From an uncultured Lachnospiraceae bacterium (GTDB lineage: Bacteria > Bacillota > Clostridia > Lachnospirales > Lachnospiraceae): a stretch of 42,077 nt of DNA. The translations under genes and the position numbers were made by a program. This document shows, one piece after another, positions 16,398-25,573 of this stretch (position 1 is its first letter; every line of letters begins with the position of its first letter). The DNA lies in the NCBI GenBank assembly GCA_946407725.1, contig CAMJPM010000017.1, positions 1 to 42,077 of the forward strand. The letters are read 5' to 3'. The notes below the pieces were generated by a model. It searched no databases. It was not told the origin of the DNA and saw only the letters and a program-made list of their open reading frames with translations.

Positions 16398-18995
16398 TCA
16401 GCCTAAACCTGGTTTTTTCTGACCCTTCTTCCTGCTCTTACCCTTTTTCGGAACTTCAACCTGATTCTGGTTATGGAACAGATTCTCCCCAAAGTTCGGG
16501 TTCTCCTCATGCAAAAGACCGTTTAAGCCCCCCACATCCCTGACTGGCCCGTTGATCTCCACATTCTCCGCTTCAATATCGACAAAGCCGTCAGCCTCTC
16601 TGGCATCGGACATTTTGATTTTCTTACCGCCGATTACTTCTTTAACCTCAAGTCCCTTTGTCTGATTATTGAAAGTATCACTACCATTAAAGAATCTGTT
16701 GGGAATGGTATTGGAATAAGTCCGGTATGACAGTTCCATCATTCTCCTCGCAGGCTCTTCCCTGTCCTTATTGTGGAAGAGATCCTTTCTATGGTATATC
16801 AGATAGGCTCTCGCTTTATCCCCCATCTCTTCACAGACAGACCTTGCATCAAAGATATTGCTTTCCTTCAGATCCATATCCGCGAATTCCTTCATGGCTG
16901 CCATCATAGACTGGAACTGATCGGATTTCTTTTTCGACCGGGTCGCCTTTTCCAGCGCCTCATAGTTCCGTCTGGCCTCGCTCTGGCAGGTCAGGAGATC
17001 CATATATACCTTATTGGCCTTCTCCTTGCTCTTTTGCCTGTCTTCATACAGGTCGATGGCATCCTTATGCCTGTAGGCTTCCTGAAAGGCCTGTCTGAAT
17101 TCCATAGTGCTGTAATCCTTGACTTTTTCAAAGCCCTTCTGATCCAGAACCCCGGGTTCCTTCAGCTCTGACAGGGCAGCACTTATCTTATTATTTATTG
17201 ATGTCTTCTCCGCCCATTTTATTTCGTTGGGATTTTCATATTCCTTAATTACTTTATCCACAGCATCAAACCTGCTTTGGATCTCGCTTATACTCATATT
17301 CCTGCAATCGGAAAGAGACTGAAGATTTACCATTAGATCTCTTAGTGCTGCATTATTGACCTTATTGGCCTTTGTGATCTCCAAGACCTTTTCAAGCGCT
17401 TTCTCCGCCTTATGGGAAGTATCATCCACCTGATTATACAGTCTGACCACCCTGCCGTATTCCTTTGCTTTTCTCTTCTGTTCCTGTATCCTGACCCGGT
17501 TCTCTTCCTCTCTCTGTCTCCTCTCTTCTGCCTCCCGCTGCCTATCCTCCTCTCCGGCCTTGAAAAAGGCGGCATCGAAAGCTTCTTTATCCCGCTCCAT
17601 GCTCCTGCCGTTACGGATATAAGAGTCAGCCTTCTCAGGATCCACATAGTTCAGTATCCTTATGGCTTCCTTCACCTTCCAGCTGTTCAAGGCTTCACCG
17701 TCTACATAGGCGCTTATCTTATCCGACAGGGCTTTTGCCCAGTTGTCAAATTCAGGATCAGCCTTGCCAAATACAGACTCAAGATCCCTCTTCCCAAGGA
17801 AGCTTCTGATCGCACCCAGCATTTCCCCATAGGCTTTGCCTTCCCCTTCTCTTTCCGCTGACAGAGCATCGCAGATATCCTTGATATCCTTTTTGGTAAT
17901 CTCGACGTTATTGCCTTTGAAATTGTCATAAATTATAGTTCTCACATAATTAGCCCTGGATTCATACGCACTATCCCTGTTTTTTTGATTATCGAGGTAC
18001 GGGTTCAGGTAGCCTAGAGCAGCACTTTTTCCTATGGTGTCATCCGGCAGTCCTTTAATAAGCTCTCTTATCTGTTCTGTCAGATCATATTTGTTAAAGC
18101 GGGCGGCAAGTGCTGCATCACCTTTTTCCGGCGATATAAAGGGCAGCTTCCTGTTTACCCCCTTCTTCATATCCTCAATCAACTGCATGACCGGATGATC
18201 CTTGGAAAGACCCTTCGAGATTTCAAACAGTCCATATATAACCTCTTGAGGCAACTGCAGTTTGTCATCCTTTATGAAATCTCGATAATAATCCCGCCGT
18301 TTATCCTTGTTATCCCAGAAAGCGATGTAAACGTCTATGGAATCAATGAGCTTCCTTTGTGCCCCAGTGCGGTCATTTTCCGGGATTTTCAAAAGAGCGC
18401 TTTTCAGATCATTTATCTTTTTTTCAGGTACCCTTTCTCCCATGTGTCTCTGTATATTGAGAACCAGCTTCTTCAGATCCTCATTGACCCTGCCGTCAGA
18501 AGTAAGCTCGGCATCCATCATATCCTGGAAGAATACGTAGCTGTCATTATCCCCCATATCGAAGTAGAAATTTTTTTCACCTTTTATATCTCTGATCTCT
18601 CTGTATCTCGCGAGCATACGCCCGGCTTCCGCCTTCTGTGATGTGACAAGCTCCTGCCTTCCCGGATCATTTAAGAAAGCAGTTATGGCTTCCTTTATGC
18701 CTTTGACATCTACACCATCCTCCTGATCCTGCAGGTTCTGCTTATTGATATCACCAAGTATCCGTTCAAGCTCCTCCTGCACAAGGAAGTCTCCAACGGG
18801 TGTATTGGGGGCAAAGACTTTATAGTCGCTTTCACTCCACACATACCCATTTGAAACAAATTCTCTCAAATGTCTGCCTAAATATCCTATACTGGCGTTC
18901 GTTCCTTCCAGTTTCTCCAGATTATCAAAAAGAGCCTGAGGGCATTTCCAACCATGGGTAGCCACATTTGCTTCAACATTGATTCCATCTGCCAT
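16398..18995 (-). CDS. Unknown helical protein, 865 aa, same C-terminal theme
   Basis: No family recognised. It is mostly helical, with a charged coiled coil near residues 490-530 (EEDRQREAEERRQREEENR). Its C-terminal region contains a divergent copy of the module seen in the neighbours (KSDQFQSMMAAMKEFADMD...DKARAYLIYHRKD...PARRMMELSYRTYS). A distinct about 90-residue segment follows (KGLEVKEVIGGKKIKMSDAREADGFVDIEAENVEINGPVRDVGG) with a beta-rich look, and then the basic tail VPKKGKSRKKGQKKPGLG. No signal peptide or transmembrane segment. It starts 69 bp after the 670-aa gene with a hairpin in the gap. The downstream gap (16284-16397) carries the promoter of the next unit. Confidence 0.85.
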   Translation of the reverse strand: MADGINVEANVATHGWKCPQALFDNLEKLEGTNASIGYLGRHLREFVSNGYVWSESDYKVFAPNTPVGDFLVQEELERILGDINKQNLQDQEDGVDVKGIKEAITAFLNDPGRQELVTSQKAEAGRMLARYREIRDIKGEKNFYFDMGDNDSYVFFQDMMDAELTSDGRVNEDLKKLVLNIQRHMGERVPEKKINDLKSALLKIPENDRTGAQRKLIDSIDVYIAFWDNKDKRRDYYRDFIKDDKLQLPQEVIYGLFEISKGLSKDHPVMQLIEDMKKGVNRKLPFISPEKGDAALAARFNKYDLTEQIRELIKGLPDDTIGKSAALGYLNPYLDNQKNRDSAYESRANYVRTIIYDNFKGNNVEITKKDIKDICDALSAEREGEGKAYGEMLGAIRSFLGKRDLESVFGKADPEFDNWAKALSDKISAYVDGEALNSWKVKEAIRILNYVDPEKADSYIRNGRSMERDKEAFDAAFFKAGEEDRQREAEERRQREEENRVRIQEQKRKAKEYGRVVRLYNQVDDTSHKAEKALEKVLEITKANKVNNAALRDLMVNLQSLSDCRNMSISEIQSRFDAVDKVIKEYENPNEIKWAEKTSINNKISAALSELKEPGVLDQKGFEKVKDYSTMEFRQAFQEAYRHKDAIDLYEDRQKSKEKANKVYMDLLTCQSEARRNYEALEKATRSKKKSDQFQSMMAAMKEFADMDLKESNIFDARSVCEEMGDKARAYLIYHRKDLFHNKDREEPARRMMELSYRTYSNTIPNRFFNGSDTFNNQTKGLEVKEVIGGKKIKMSDAREADGFVDIEAENVEINGPVRDVGGLNGLLHEENPNFGENLFHNQNQVEVPKKGKSRKKGQKKPGLG

Positions 18996-19040
18996 TTTAA
19001 TTTTCCTCCATTATTGAATGATGTCAGCATCGAAGTTGAA

Positions 19041-19059
19041 TCAGGGTCTTTGACCCTGA
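19041..19059 (-). other. Intercistronic hairpin
   Basis: TCAGGGTC-TTT-GACCCTGA is a perfect 8-bp stem just after the stop of the 670-aa gene. On the minus strand it is not followed by a T-run, so attenuation or RNA processing/stability is more likely than full termination before the 865-aa gene. Confidence 0.55.
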
Positions 19060-19064
19060 CGATA

Positions 19065-21077
19065 TTACATGTTTATGTTGGCTTTCTTCTGCTTTTCCTT
19101 TGCCCTTGGCTTGTGGGTCTTCTCATAACGCTTCTGTTCTTTTACGGTCCTGTCAGAACGGTCCATGAGTTCATCTATGGACAGGGTCTTGGATTCATTG
19201 AGGAGATGCTTTATATTATGCATCTCGATCTTTGCATTGGCTGTTCCCTTATAAGCTACCCCGAGAGCTGAGAAGGCTATTTCATATCTGTTCTGGCCAT
19301 GATCTGTCTCTCTTGCCTTTTCCTCCTTGCCCTCTATGTATTTCAGAGCGGCATCACTGATAGCGTCAAAGGCAGCCTCCATCCTTGCCCTTTCATCGGA
19401 TGATATTTCCCGCTTTTCAGCACTGACCTTCTTATACATATCCGCCGCAGCCTTCAGTTTCTTTTCCAGCTCATTATATTCCTTTGAATTGATATAGATC
19501 AGCCGGTCCTCATTTTTGAACTGCTCATACAGATTGTTCATCCTCCTTAAGGAATCCATACTTATGTCCCTGCCGGTCTGGAGCCAGGGCTTATTGTGGT
19601 GATCCTTGAGTATCTCTGCAGTCACGCTGTTGGACATTTTATGGGCTGCCTCACTCTCTTTATCAGATAATTGTTTATCCTCTCCGTAGATCACATTCTC
19701 ATTCAGGTTGGCTTCACTGAGGACCTCCTTGGCTTTATCAATAGTATCTTGAGTGAAAGCATCCCAAAGCGCCTCGTTCACACGCTCTTTATCCGCTTCC
19801 TTACCCAGTTGAACCCCTGTTTTCACGAGAACATAATGCCTCTTTAATTCCTTATTGACCTTGTTCCTTCCAAGTATTTCGAACAATTCGTTTTCATAGG
19901 CCATCCATTTTTTATAGAAGGGGCTGATATATGAAGCTGCCCTCCTGCGCTTTTCAATATCAGAGGTATCGTCAAGTATATCCTTGAAGTTATCCTTATT
20001 TTCTATGAACCTCGCATGCTCTTTTCTTAGCTCTGCGATCTCATCCCTTATGGCGTCAACCCTCTTAATAAACAGCTCCTTGTCCGGAGAGCCGTCCTCC
20101 AGTACAGGCGAAAAATGAACATTGCACACCTTCCTGAATAATTCCTTCTCACTGTTGGATAAAAGCTCCGCATCAACAAGGTCATATCCCTTATTTTCTT
20201 TTTTCTCCTGAAAGACCTTAAGTCTCCCCTTCTCAAGTATCCCGTCAAGGATAAATCCCTGCCTGTCCTTTTCTTCTTCAAGCCCCATATAGTATCTTCC
20301 ATATCTCCTGTTTTTGTCAGAGGAGAGCTGCTCGGACATATATTTAGGCTTATCTCCCATGGTCTTATCCTGAAGCCAGTTGAGATCAGCTCTTTCCAAA
20401 ATGCCTCTGTTTGATCTTTCAACTGCCGCTTCATACTCTTTCTTTGATAAACCCACATCCTCCGGTTCAACATTCTTCAAAGATTCAGCCGACACATTTA
20501 TGGCATCAATACCCTTTTCGTAGAAATATTTTTCGTCCTCTGTCAGGGTTTCAAGATATTTTTCCTCTCTGGCTTTCAATGCTTTATAAAAGGGCACGTC
20601 ATATTTATAATGAAAGTACTTTGATCTCGTTGCCCCTACAGTGGCAATGGCAGTACCTACAGCAATGCTGTATTTTATGGCCACTTCCGAGGCCTTGGTC
20701 AAAAATACGGCTTTTTCCTCACGTCTGTTCTGATCCTCCGGTATGAGCTTCAACTGCTTTTTGTATTCTCTTGCCGCCTCGATTCTGAGTTGGAGGGCAT
20801 AGTCCGCAAATTCACCCATCCGCCGCTCAAGCTTTTCCATATCAAGATGCAGTTCCTTCTCTTTATCCTCATACACGGGATACAGAAAATTCTCATAAAC
20901 ATCCATTATATAATTCATCTCATCTAAATAGAGCATCTTATCTTCACAGGCGTCCGCAGAGAGAATCCCCCCCATGAAGTCAACTATCTCAGCAGTCGTC
21001 TTATTTTCAAAGTTCCTCTTGTAATACTCATAAAACTCTTCTCTCCTGTCTGCTCTTGTGTCTCTTAACGGCGGCAT
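19065..21077 (-). CDS. Unknown family A protein, 670 aa
   Basis: Paralogue of the 673- and 671-aa proteins. The N-terminal RNFENKTTAEIVDFMGG, central KPKYMSEQLSSDKNRRYGRYYM and C-terminal NSKEYNELEKKLKAAA to NRYEIAFSALGVAYKG blocks are all kept, and the tail is basic (THKPRAKEKQKKANINM). It diverges mainly between about residues 60-200 and 400-470. GAAAGGAG precedes the ATG. An ECF-type promoter candidate lies about 90-110 bp upstream. The 418-bp gap upstream of it also contains a direct-repeat array and a gene remnant on the plus strand. No known function. Confidence 0.87.
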   Translation of the reverse strand: MPPLRDTRADRREEFYEYYKRNFENKTTAEIVDFMGGILSADACEDKMLYLDEMNYIMDVYENFLYPVYEDKEKELHLDMEKLERRMGEFADYALQLRIEAAREYKKQLKLIPEDQNRREEKAVFLTKASEVAIKYSIAVGTAIATVGATRSKYFHYKYDVPFYKALKAREEKYLETLTEDEKYFYEKGIDAINVSAESLKNVEPEDVGLSKKEYEAAVERSNRGILERADLNWLQDKTMGDKPKYMSEQLSSDKNRRYGRYYMGLEEEKDRQGFILDGILEKGRLKVFQEKKENKGYDLVDAELLSNSEKELFRKVCNVHFSPVLEDGSPDKELFIKRVDAIRDEIAELRKEHARFIENKDNFKDILDDTSDIEKRRRAASYISPFYKKWMAYENELFEILGRNKVNKELKRHYVLVKTGVQLGKEADKERVNEALWDAFTQDTIDKAKEVLSEANLNENVIYGEDKQLSDKESEAAHKMSNSVTAEILKDHHNKPWLQTGRDISMDSLRRMNNLYEQFKNEDRLIYINSKEYNELEKKLKAAADMYKKVSAEKREISSDERARMEAAFDAISDAALKYIEGKEEKARETDHGQNRYEIAFSALGVAYKGTANAKIEMHNIKHLLNESKTLSIDELMDRSDRTVKEQKRYEKTHKPRAKEKQKKANINM

Positions 21078-21162
21078 ATTTTTCTCCTTTCAAGACTATC
21101 CCGTGTGTTCCTGTCTTTAGTCCGGATCATGTTCCGGCATCCTGTAATCCACTCACTATGAA

Positions 21163-21191
21163 TATATACGATTGACCGCGGAAAATCCGCC
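21163..21191 (-). promoter_or_regulatory. Candidate ECF-sigma promoter for the 670-aa gene
   Basis: Minus strand: GGCGGATTT (21183-21191), 12 bp, CGTATATA (21163-21170). Same boxes and spacing as at 11407 and 16332. As at 16332, the upstream half is a dyad (GCGGATTTTCCGC). Confidence 0.65.
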
Positions 21192-21228
21192 GCTCCTGAC
21201 AGTCATTGGCACAGTTCTTTTGACGTCC

Positions 21229-21312
21229 CGCCAAATAACCGAAAAATATTTCGCCAAATAACCGAATAAATTTTTGCCGAATAACCGAAAAATATTTCGC
21301 CAAATAACCGAA
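21229..21312 (+). repeat. Four 15-bp direct repeats with exact 23-bp period
   Basis: CGCCAAATAACCGAA begins at 21229, 21252 and 21298; the third member (21275) reads TGCCGAATAACCGAA. Period is 23 bp throughout and the 8-bp spacers are A/T-rich. The array ends just before a TATTAT -10-like hexamer (21325-21330) and an AAGGAG/ATG at 21358, so it looks like a phased operator or iteron set controlling the plus-strand remnant gene. It is not CRISPR: there are no unique spacers. Confidence 0.85.
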
Positions 21313-21357
21313 TAGGTGATATTGTATTATAAACTGAATAGAAAAAAGGAGTTTTTT

Positions 21358-21432
21358 ATGAGTGATTTTAAGAAGAGAGTCGTTGACAGGCTTTTGGAAA
21401 GAAAGCTGAGATCGCTCTTGATCAGGCTCTGA
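21358..21432 (+). pseudogene. Remnant of an AAA ATPase gene, N-terminal 24 codons
   Basis: An ATG with a good ribosome site (AAGGAG, 6-bp spacing) opens a 24-codon frame, MSDFKKRVVDRLLERKLRSL..., ending TGA. The start resembles the N-termini of DUF4143-type AAA ATPases (a pattern like IVDxxLExKL just before the P-loop), recalled from family knowledge and not searched. The frame stops where the P-loop should begin, and no further ATPase sequence follows before 21488. A genuine short peptide is the alternative. Confidence 0.45.
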
Positions 21433-21487
21433 TTCAATCGGATGTCTGAAGGATTAACAGTCAACGGGGATAGTTTACTTTATATTC

Positions 21488-21513
21488 GGAGCGGCTTAAA
21501 AGCCGCTCCTTTT
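21488..21513 (+). terminator. Plus-strand hairpin with T-run
   Basis: GGAGCGGCTT-AA-AAGCCGCTCC is a 10-bp perfect stem followed by TTTT on the plus strand. It overlaps the last codons and stop of the minus-strand 614-aa gene and would end transcripts from the remnant gene at 21358. On the minus strand it lacks a T-run. Confidence 0.55.
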
Positions 21514-23340
21514 AAGCGCAGGTTTCTCTTTCTTCACCTGTCTTTTGGAGCCGGAGGACTGGATAATTTTCTCCTCCGCCTTCGCATTCATGCCTTCTTT
21601 GGCTTGAAGCGCCGAAAGGTTCGTGTCCTTAACCTTCTGACCAACCCGGACTGCCATCCTTTTCGCCTCTATCTGCTCCTCCTTATTCAGGACTTCCTGA
21701 AGAATGGAGGTGAGACCCTTTAATTCCTTTGCTCCTGCCAGTCTCTCTTTACCTGCCGGGGTACTGGGAGCCTTGCCGTTCTTTTCCCTGTGTTCTATAT
21801 AGAGATCAGCATTTTTACTGAGTGTGTTGAGCTTGTTTATGGTCTCCGCCAGAAGTTTCTGCTTTTCTTCACTGTTCATGGGGGTCGGTCCATCAAGGGT
21901 CTCCATCATCCCGTTCTTTAGCTTCTTTAGATTATCCCTGACCTTTTCTGCCGTTTCACGAAGCGTAATATGCTCATCGGATTCCTTTTTAAAGACCCCT
22001 GAACGTGCGGTACTGAACTTTGTAAGAGCGGCATCAAGGGCAGCCGTATGTTTCCTCATGATGGGAGTCCTTGCAAGCTCCCGGCCCAGCTCTCCGATCA
22101 TATGATCCAGGCCCCTCTTTCCGATAAAGCCCTTTTCTGCAGAGGTCAGCTGGTCAGCTTTTCCAAAGAGGGAAAGGGTTTCGGGAGTCGGATCAAGTGA
22201 CTTTTCGTAAAGCTCCCTGCACACCTCAAGCATATCTTCCTTAAGGTTGTCCAGCTTTATCCTGTAGGCAGCCTTCTCATCCCGGCTCATGTGCTTTCTG
22301 TTATTGACATAGTCGTTCTTCAGACGCTGGATCTCGTTGCCCTTTTTGAAAAAATCATCAAGGGGATACTGGGCAAGTGCCCTTTCAAGGCTGTCCGCAT
22401 TTTCAGCTTTCAGCATTTCGGCATTAAACTGGGGTAAAAATGTCTGCAGCCCCCAGTAGGCGGTTTCACAGGATCCTCCCGCTGCCACCAGATCTATTCC
22501 CGACTGAAGAGCCTCTGTCTGGACCCTTGCCATGTCGGTAATGCCTGCCTTAAAGGCCTGTACATGAGGATGATCCTTATCCGCCTCTTTACCGGCCTCA
22601 TATCCGTCCAGCCTTTTTCCAAGCTCATAAGCCATCCGTTTACATTCCAGGTCAAATTCGGCTGTGAGCTTATCTGCGCCGTTTTTATCCTTGACACCCA
22701 GTTCATGGTTCATCGATATCTTTACGACTGTGTTTTGAAGAAACTCCTCTTCCTCTTTGGAGCCTTTCTCCCAGAGTCCGAGGAAATTCCCCAGGACATC
22801 GTTTAACTGCATAAATACATTTACAGAATTGGTATTGAGCCTTGGGGACTTTGACCAGATGGCCTGTGCCTTCATCTCCTCAAAATACGCTGCATTCCCC
22901 GGTTCTGCTTCGATATTATCCAGTTCCCTTCCGAGGAAATTCCGCAGGTCACTCTTCCCATGCTCATTCAGCCTGCCCTTTGTAAAACAGGACAGTGCCC
23001 CACCCGATTGAAATGACATCTCGATCATTGCAGTGGCCTGCAGTGCATGGGAAAAAAAGGCGAACTCCTTCAAGGTCTTTTCATCGAACAGGTCGTTATG
23101 TTCACCGTCGACGATCATATTATCCAGCCTGGTCTCAAACTTCTCGGGAGTATAGGGTTTTCCCGTCTTCTTATCAATATACTTTTCAGGATGGGCTTCG
23201 TAATCCCTCCTTATTCCGGAACGCATATGATCCGTCAGGTCATTGACCTTTTTGATGGTATATTCCCTTATGGTCTGTTCAAACTTTCTCGCCTGATCCT
23301 CGGTTTCGATCTGTTCTATCAGTTCTGTCCACGCTGGCAT
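21496..23340 (-). CDS. Unknown helical protein, 614 aa, same C-terminal theme
   Basis: No family recognised. All-helical look, no signal peptide or transmembrane segment. The C-terminal third carries the module as ESDEHITLRETAEKVRD...NADLYIEHREKNGKAPSTPAGKERLAGAKEL (about residues 455-560), then a helical extension and a basic tail ending RQVKKEKPALKRSGF. It begins 19 bp after the 671-aa gene, so the two form one unit. The stop codon sits inside a strong hairpin (21488-21509). Function unknown. Confidence 0.85.
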   Translation of the reverse strand: MPAWTELIEQIETEDQARKFEQTIREYTIKKVNDLTDHMRSGIRRDYEAHPEKYIDKKTGKPYTPEKFETRLDNMIVDGEHNDLFDEKTLKEFAFFSHALQATAMIEMSFQSGGALSCFTKGRLNEHGKSDLRNFLGRELDNIEAEPGNAAYFEEMKAQAIWSKSPRLNTNSVNVFMQLNDVLGNFLGLWEKGSKEEEEFLQNTVVKISMNHELGVKDKNGADKLTAEFDLECKRMAYELGKRLDGYEAGKEADKDHPHVQAFKAGITDMARVQTEALQSGIDLVAAGGSCETAYWGLQTFLPQFNAEMLKAENADSLERALAQYPLDDFFKKGNEIQRLKNDYVNNRKHMSRDEKAAYRIKLDNLKEDMLEVCRELYEKSLDPTPETLSLFGKADQLTSAEKGFIGKRGLDHMIGELGRELARTPIMRKHTAALDAALTKFSTARSGVFKKESDEHITLRETAEKVRDNLKKLKNGMMETLDGPTPMNSEEKQKLLAETINKLNTLSKNADLYIEHREKNGKAPSTPAGKERLAGAKELKGLTSILQEVLNKEEQIEAKRMAVRVGQKVKDTNLSALQAKEGMNAKAEEKIIQSSGSKRQVKKEKPALKRSGF

Positions 23341-23359
23341 ATTTATGTTTTCTCCTTTT

Positions 23360-25375
23360 TTACAGGTTCATTGTGGCTTTCTGCTGCTTCTTCTTTGCCT
23401 TATTCCTGCTGCTTTTCTCATAGGTCTTCTGTTCTTTTACTGTCCTGTCTCCCCGGGCCATAAGCTCATCTATGGACAGGGTCTTGGATTCCCTGAGAAT
23501 ATGCTCTATATTATGCAGCTCGATCTTTTCAAGGGCCGCTCCCCTGGAGGCTACTCCCAGAGCTGCGAAGGCTATTTCATATCTGCTCTGTCCATGAGCT
23601 GTCTCTCTTTCCTTTTTCTCCTTGCCATCTATGTATTTCAGAGCCGCATCGCTTATGTCATCAAAGGCGCTTTCCATCTCTGCCCTTTCTTCAGGCAACA
23701 GTTCCCGGCCTTCTTTAGTCACCTTCCTGTACATATGCGCTGCATCCCTGAGCCTGTTCTTTAATTCAGTATATTCCTCTGAATTGACATAGATCAGACG
23801 ATCCGCATCTTTGAACTGTTTATACAGATTGTCCATCTTCTTTAAGTTGTCCAGATTCACATCCCTGCCGGTCTGAAGCCATGGCTTATTGCTGCGGTAT
23901 CCTTCCAGCATCCTGATGGTTTCGCTATTGGCCCTTTTATTAAGTGCCTCCCGCTCATTTTCAGAAAATGGTTTTTCCTCCCCGGATTCCAGCAGCTGGT
24001 GTTTTATTTCCTGGATACTGTCTCCTATGTCCTTTTCAAAAGCAGTCCGGATCGCCTCGTCCACTGCTTCCTTTTTCGCGTCTTTACCTGGTTCAGTACC
24101 TGTTTTTTGGGAAATATAATACCTTTTTAAGTCTTTGCTTATCTTTTTACTGCCAAAGATTTCCCTCATTTCTTTTTTATACGCTTCTATTTTCATATAG
24201 TGCGGGCTGATATATTTGGCAGCCTGCCTGCGCATGTCAGGATCTTCGTCATTCTGAAGAATTCCTGCGAAGTTGGGCTTTTTTTCAATGAAATCTGCGT
24301 GCTCCCTGTACAGTCTCGCAATCTCATCCCTGATGGCGTCAACTCTCCTTATAAACTGCTCTTTATCGGGCTCGCCGTTTTCCTTTATGGGTGAAAAATA
24401 GACATTGCACGCCTTCCCGAATACTTCCTTTTCCTTTTTCGATAAGCAGTCCACGCTGACCTGGTCACCGCTCTCCTTATATATAGAGAGGTTCCCTTTT
24501 TCAATCATTCCATCAAGAATGAAACCTTTTTTTCCATCCTCATCAAGTGTCATATAATATCTGCCATATCTGGAGTTTTTGTCAGAGGAGAGCTGCTCGG
24601 ACATATATCTGGGCTTCGACTTCATGGTCTCGTCACTTGCCCAGTTCAAGTCAACCTTTTCCATAAGGTTACGATGTGCTTTTCTGCTCGCTGCTTTTAG
24701 TTCATCTTCATTTAAGCCCACTTTTTCAGGGGGAGTATTCTTCAGGAGCTTTGGTGCGACTTCCAAAGCGTCATTGCCCAGCTTAAAATAATCTTTCTCA
24801 GTCTCTGACAGCGTTTCAAGATAATCCGAAACCCTGGAACTCAAAACCTCCAAAAACTTATTTTGATATTTATAATTAAAGGCATCCCCTCTTTGGTTTT
24901 GTACAGCATACACACCAATAGTTACAGCGGCAACGTACTTGTGGCACGGCTCTGTCTGCTGGGTCCTGTACATCGCTATCTTATTGCGGAAATCCTTATC
25001 TCCTGCCTCTTCGGGTATGAGACTGAGCTGCCTTTTGAATTCTTTTACTACCTCGATCTGCAGCTGAAGAGCATAATCCGCATATTCACCCATACGCTGC
25101 TCTATTTTATCCATCTCAAGAGTATATCTTCCGTCTTCATTTTTAACCGCATCCCCGTTTTTATCTCTTACCACAGGCATCAGATAATCCACGAAAGAAA
25201 AACCTATTTCTCCTATCTCATCATCGGAGATCAATTTGCTGTCAAATTGGTTCGCAAGAGTATTTCCTCCCATAAAGTCAATTATCTCAGCGGTCGTCTT
25301 ATTCTTATAGTTCCTGTTGTAATACTCTTCGATCTTTGAGCGCCTTTCCCCTCTCTTTCCATATTCCCTGATCAT
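23360..25375 (-). CDS. Unknown family A protein, 671 aa
   Basis: Paralogue of the 673- and 670-aa proteins, closest to the 673-aa one by eye (RYGRYYMTLDEDGKKGFILDGMIEKGNLSIY and CLSKKEKEVFGKACNVYFSPI are shared almost word for word). N-terminal RNYKNKTTAEIIDFMGG; C-terminal NSEEYTELKNRLRDAA to SRYEIAFAALGVASRG; basic tail ASSRNKAKKKQ-like (SSRNKAKKKQQKATMNL). It is the most upstream gene of the large-protein cluster. The ribosome site is AAAGGAAC, 12 bp before the ATG. A degraded version of the ECF-type promoter lies about 103-131 bp upstream. Confidence 0.87.
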   Translation of the reverse strand: MIREYGKRGERRSKIEEYYNRNYKNKTTAEIIDFMGGNTLANQFDSKLISDDEIGEIGFSFVDYLMPVVRDKNGDAVKNEDGRYTLEMDKIEQRMGEYADYALQLQIEVVKEFKRQLSLIPEEAGDKDFRNKIAMYRTQQTEPCHKYVAAVTIGVYAVQNQRGDAFNYKYQNKFLEVLSSRVSDYLETLSETEKDYFKLGNDALEVAPKLLKNTPPEKVGLNEDELKAASRKAHRNLMEKVDLNWASDETMKSKPRYMSEQLSSDKNSRYGRYYMTLDEDGKKGFILDGMIEKGNLSIYKESGDQVSVDCLSKKEKEVFGKACNVYFSPIKENGEPDKEQFIRRVDAIRDEIARLYREHADFIEKKPNFAGILQNDEDPDMRRQAAKYISPHYMKIEAYKKEMREIFGSKKISKDLKRYYISQKTGTEPGKDAKKEAVDEAIRTAFEKDIGDSIQEIKHQLLESGEEKPFSENEREALNKRANSETIRMLEGYRSNKPWLQTGRDVNLDNLKKMDNLYKQFKDADRLIYVNSEEYTELKNRLRDAAHMYRKVTKEGRELLPEERAEMESAFDDISDAALKYIDGKEKKERETAHGQSRYEIAFAALGVASRGAALEKIELHNIEHILRESKTLSIDELMARGDRTVKEQKTYEKSSRNKAKKKQQKATMNL

Positions 25376-25477
25376 TTTTTTCTATACCGTTCCTTTCATC
25401 TGTTGATATCCTGCTACCATAAAGTGTGTGCTTATATAAAACATAGGAGACCGTTCTGAAAAGTTATCTCCTGTTAT

Positions 25478-25506
25478 TACATACGGATAAGTTGAAAATA
25501 AAAGCC
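25478..25506 (-). promoter_or_regulatory. Weak ECF-type promoter candidate for the 671-aa gene
   Basis: Minus strand: GGCTTTTAT (25498-25506), 12 bp, CGTATGTA (25478-25485). The -10 half is a perfect match to the element at 16332. The -35 half keeps GGC and 5 of 9 bases. Confidence 0.35.
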
Positions 25507-25573
25507 AATATTTAAAACACATTGACTCCTGGCTGCGTTTTTCTGTTGTTAAATTTGGAATTGTCCGATATAA

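Noticed and set aside
21229-21312. Possible CRISPR array
   Set aside because: The period is only 23 bp, the spacers are 8-bp A/T-rich near-copies of each other, and no cas gene is present.
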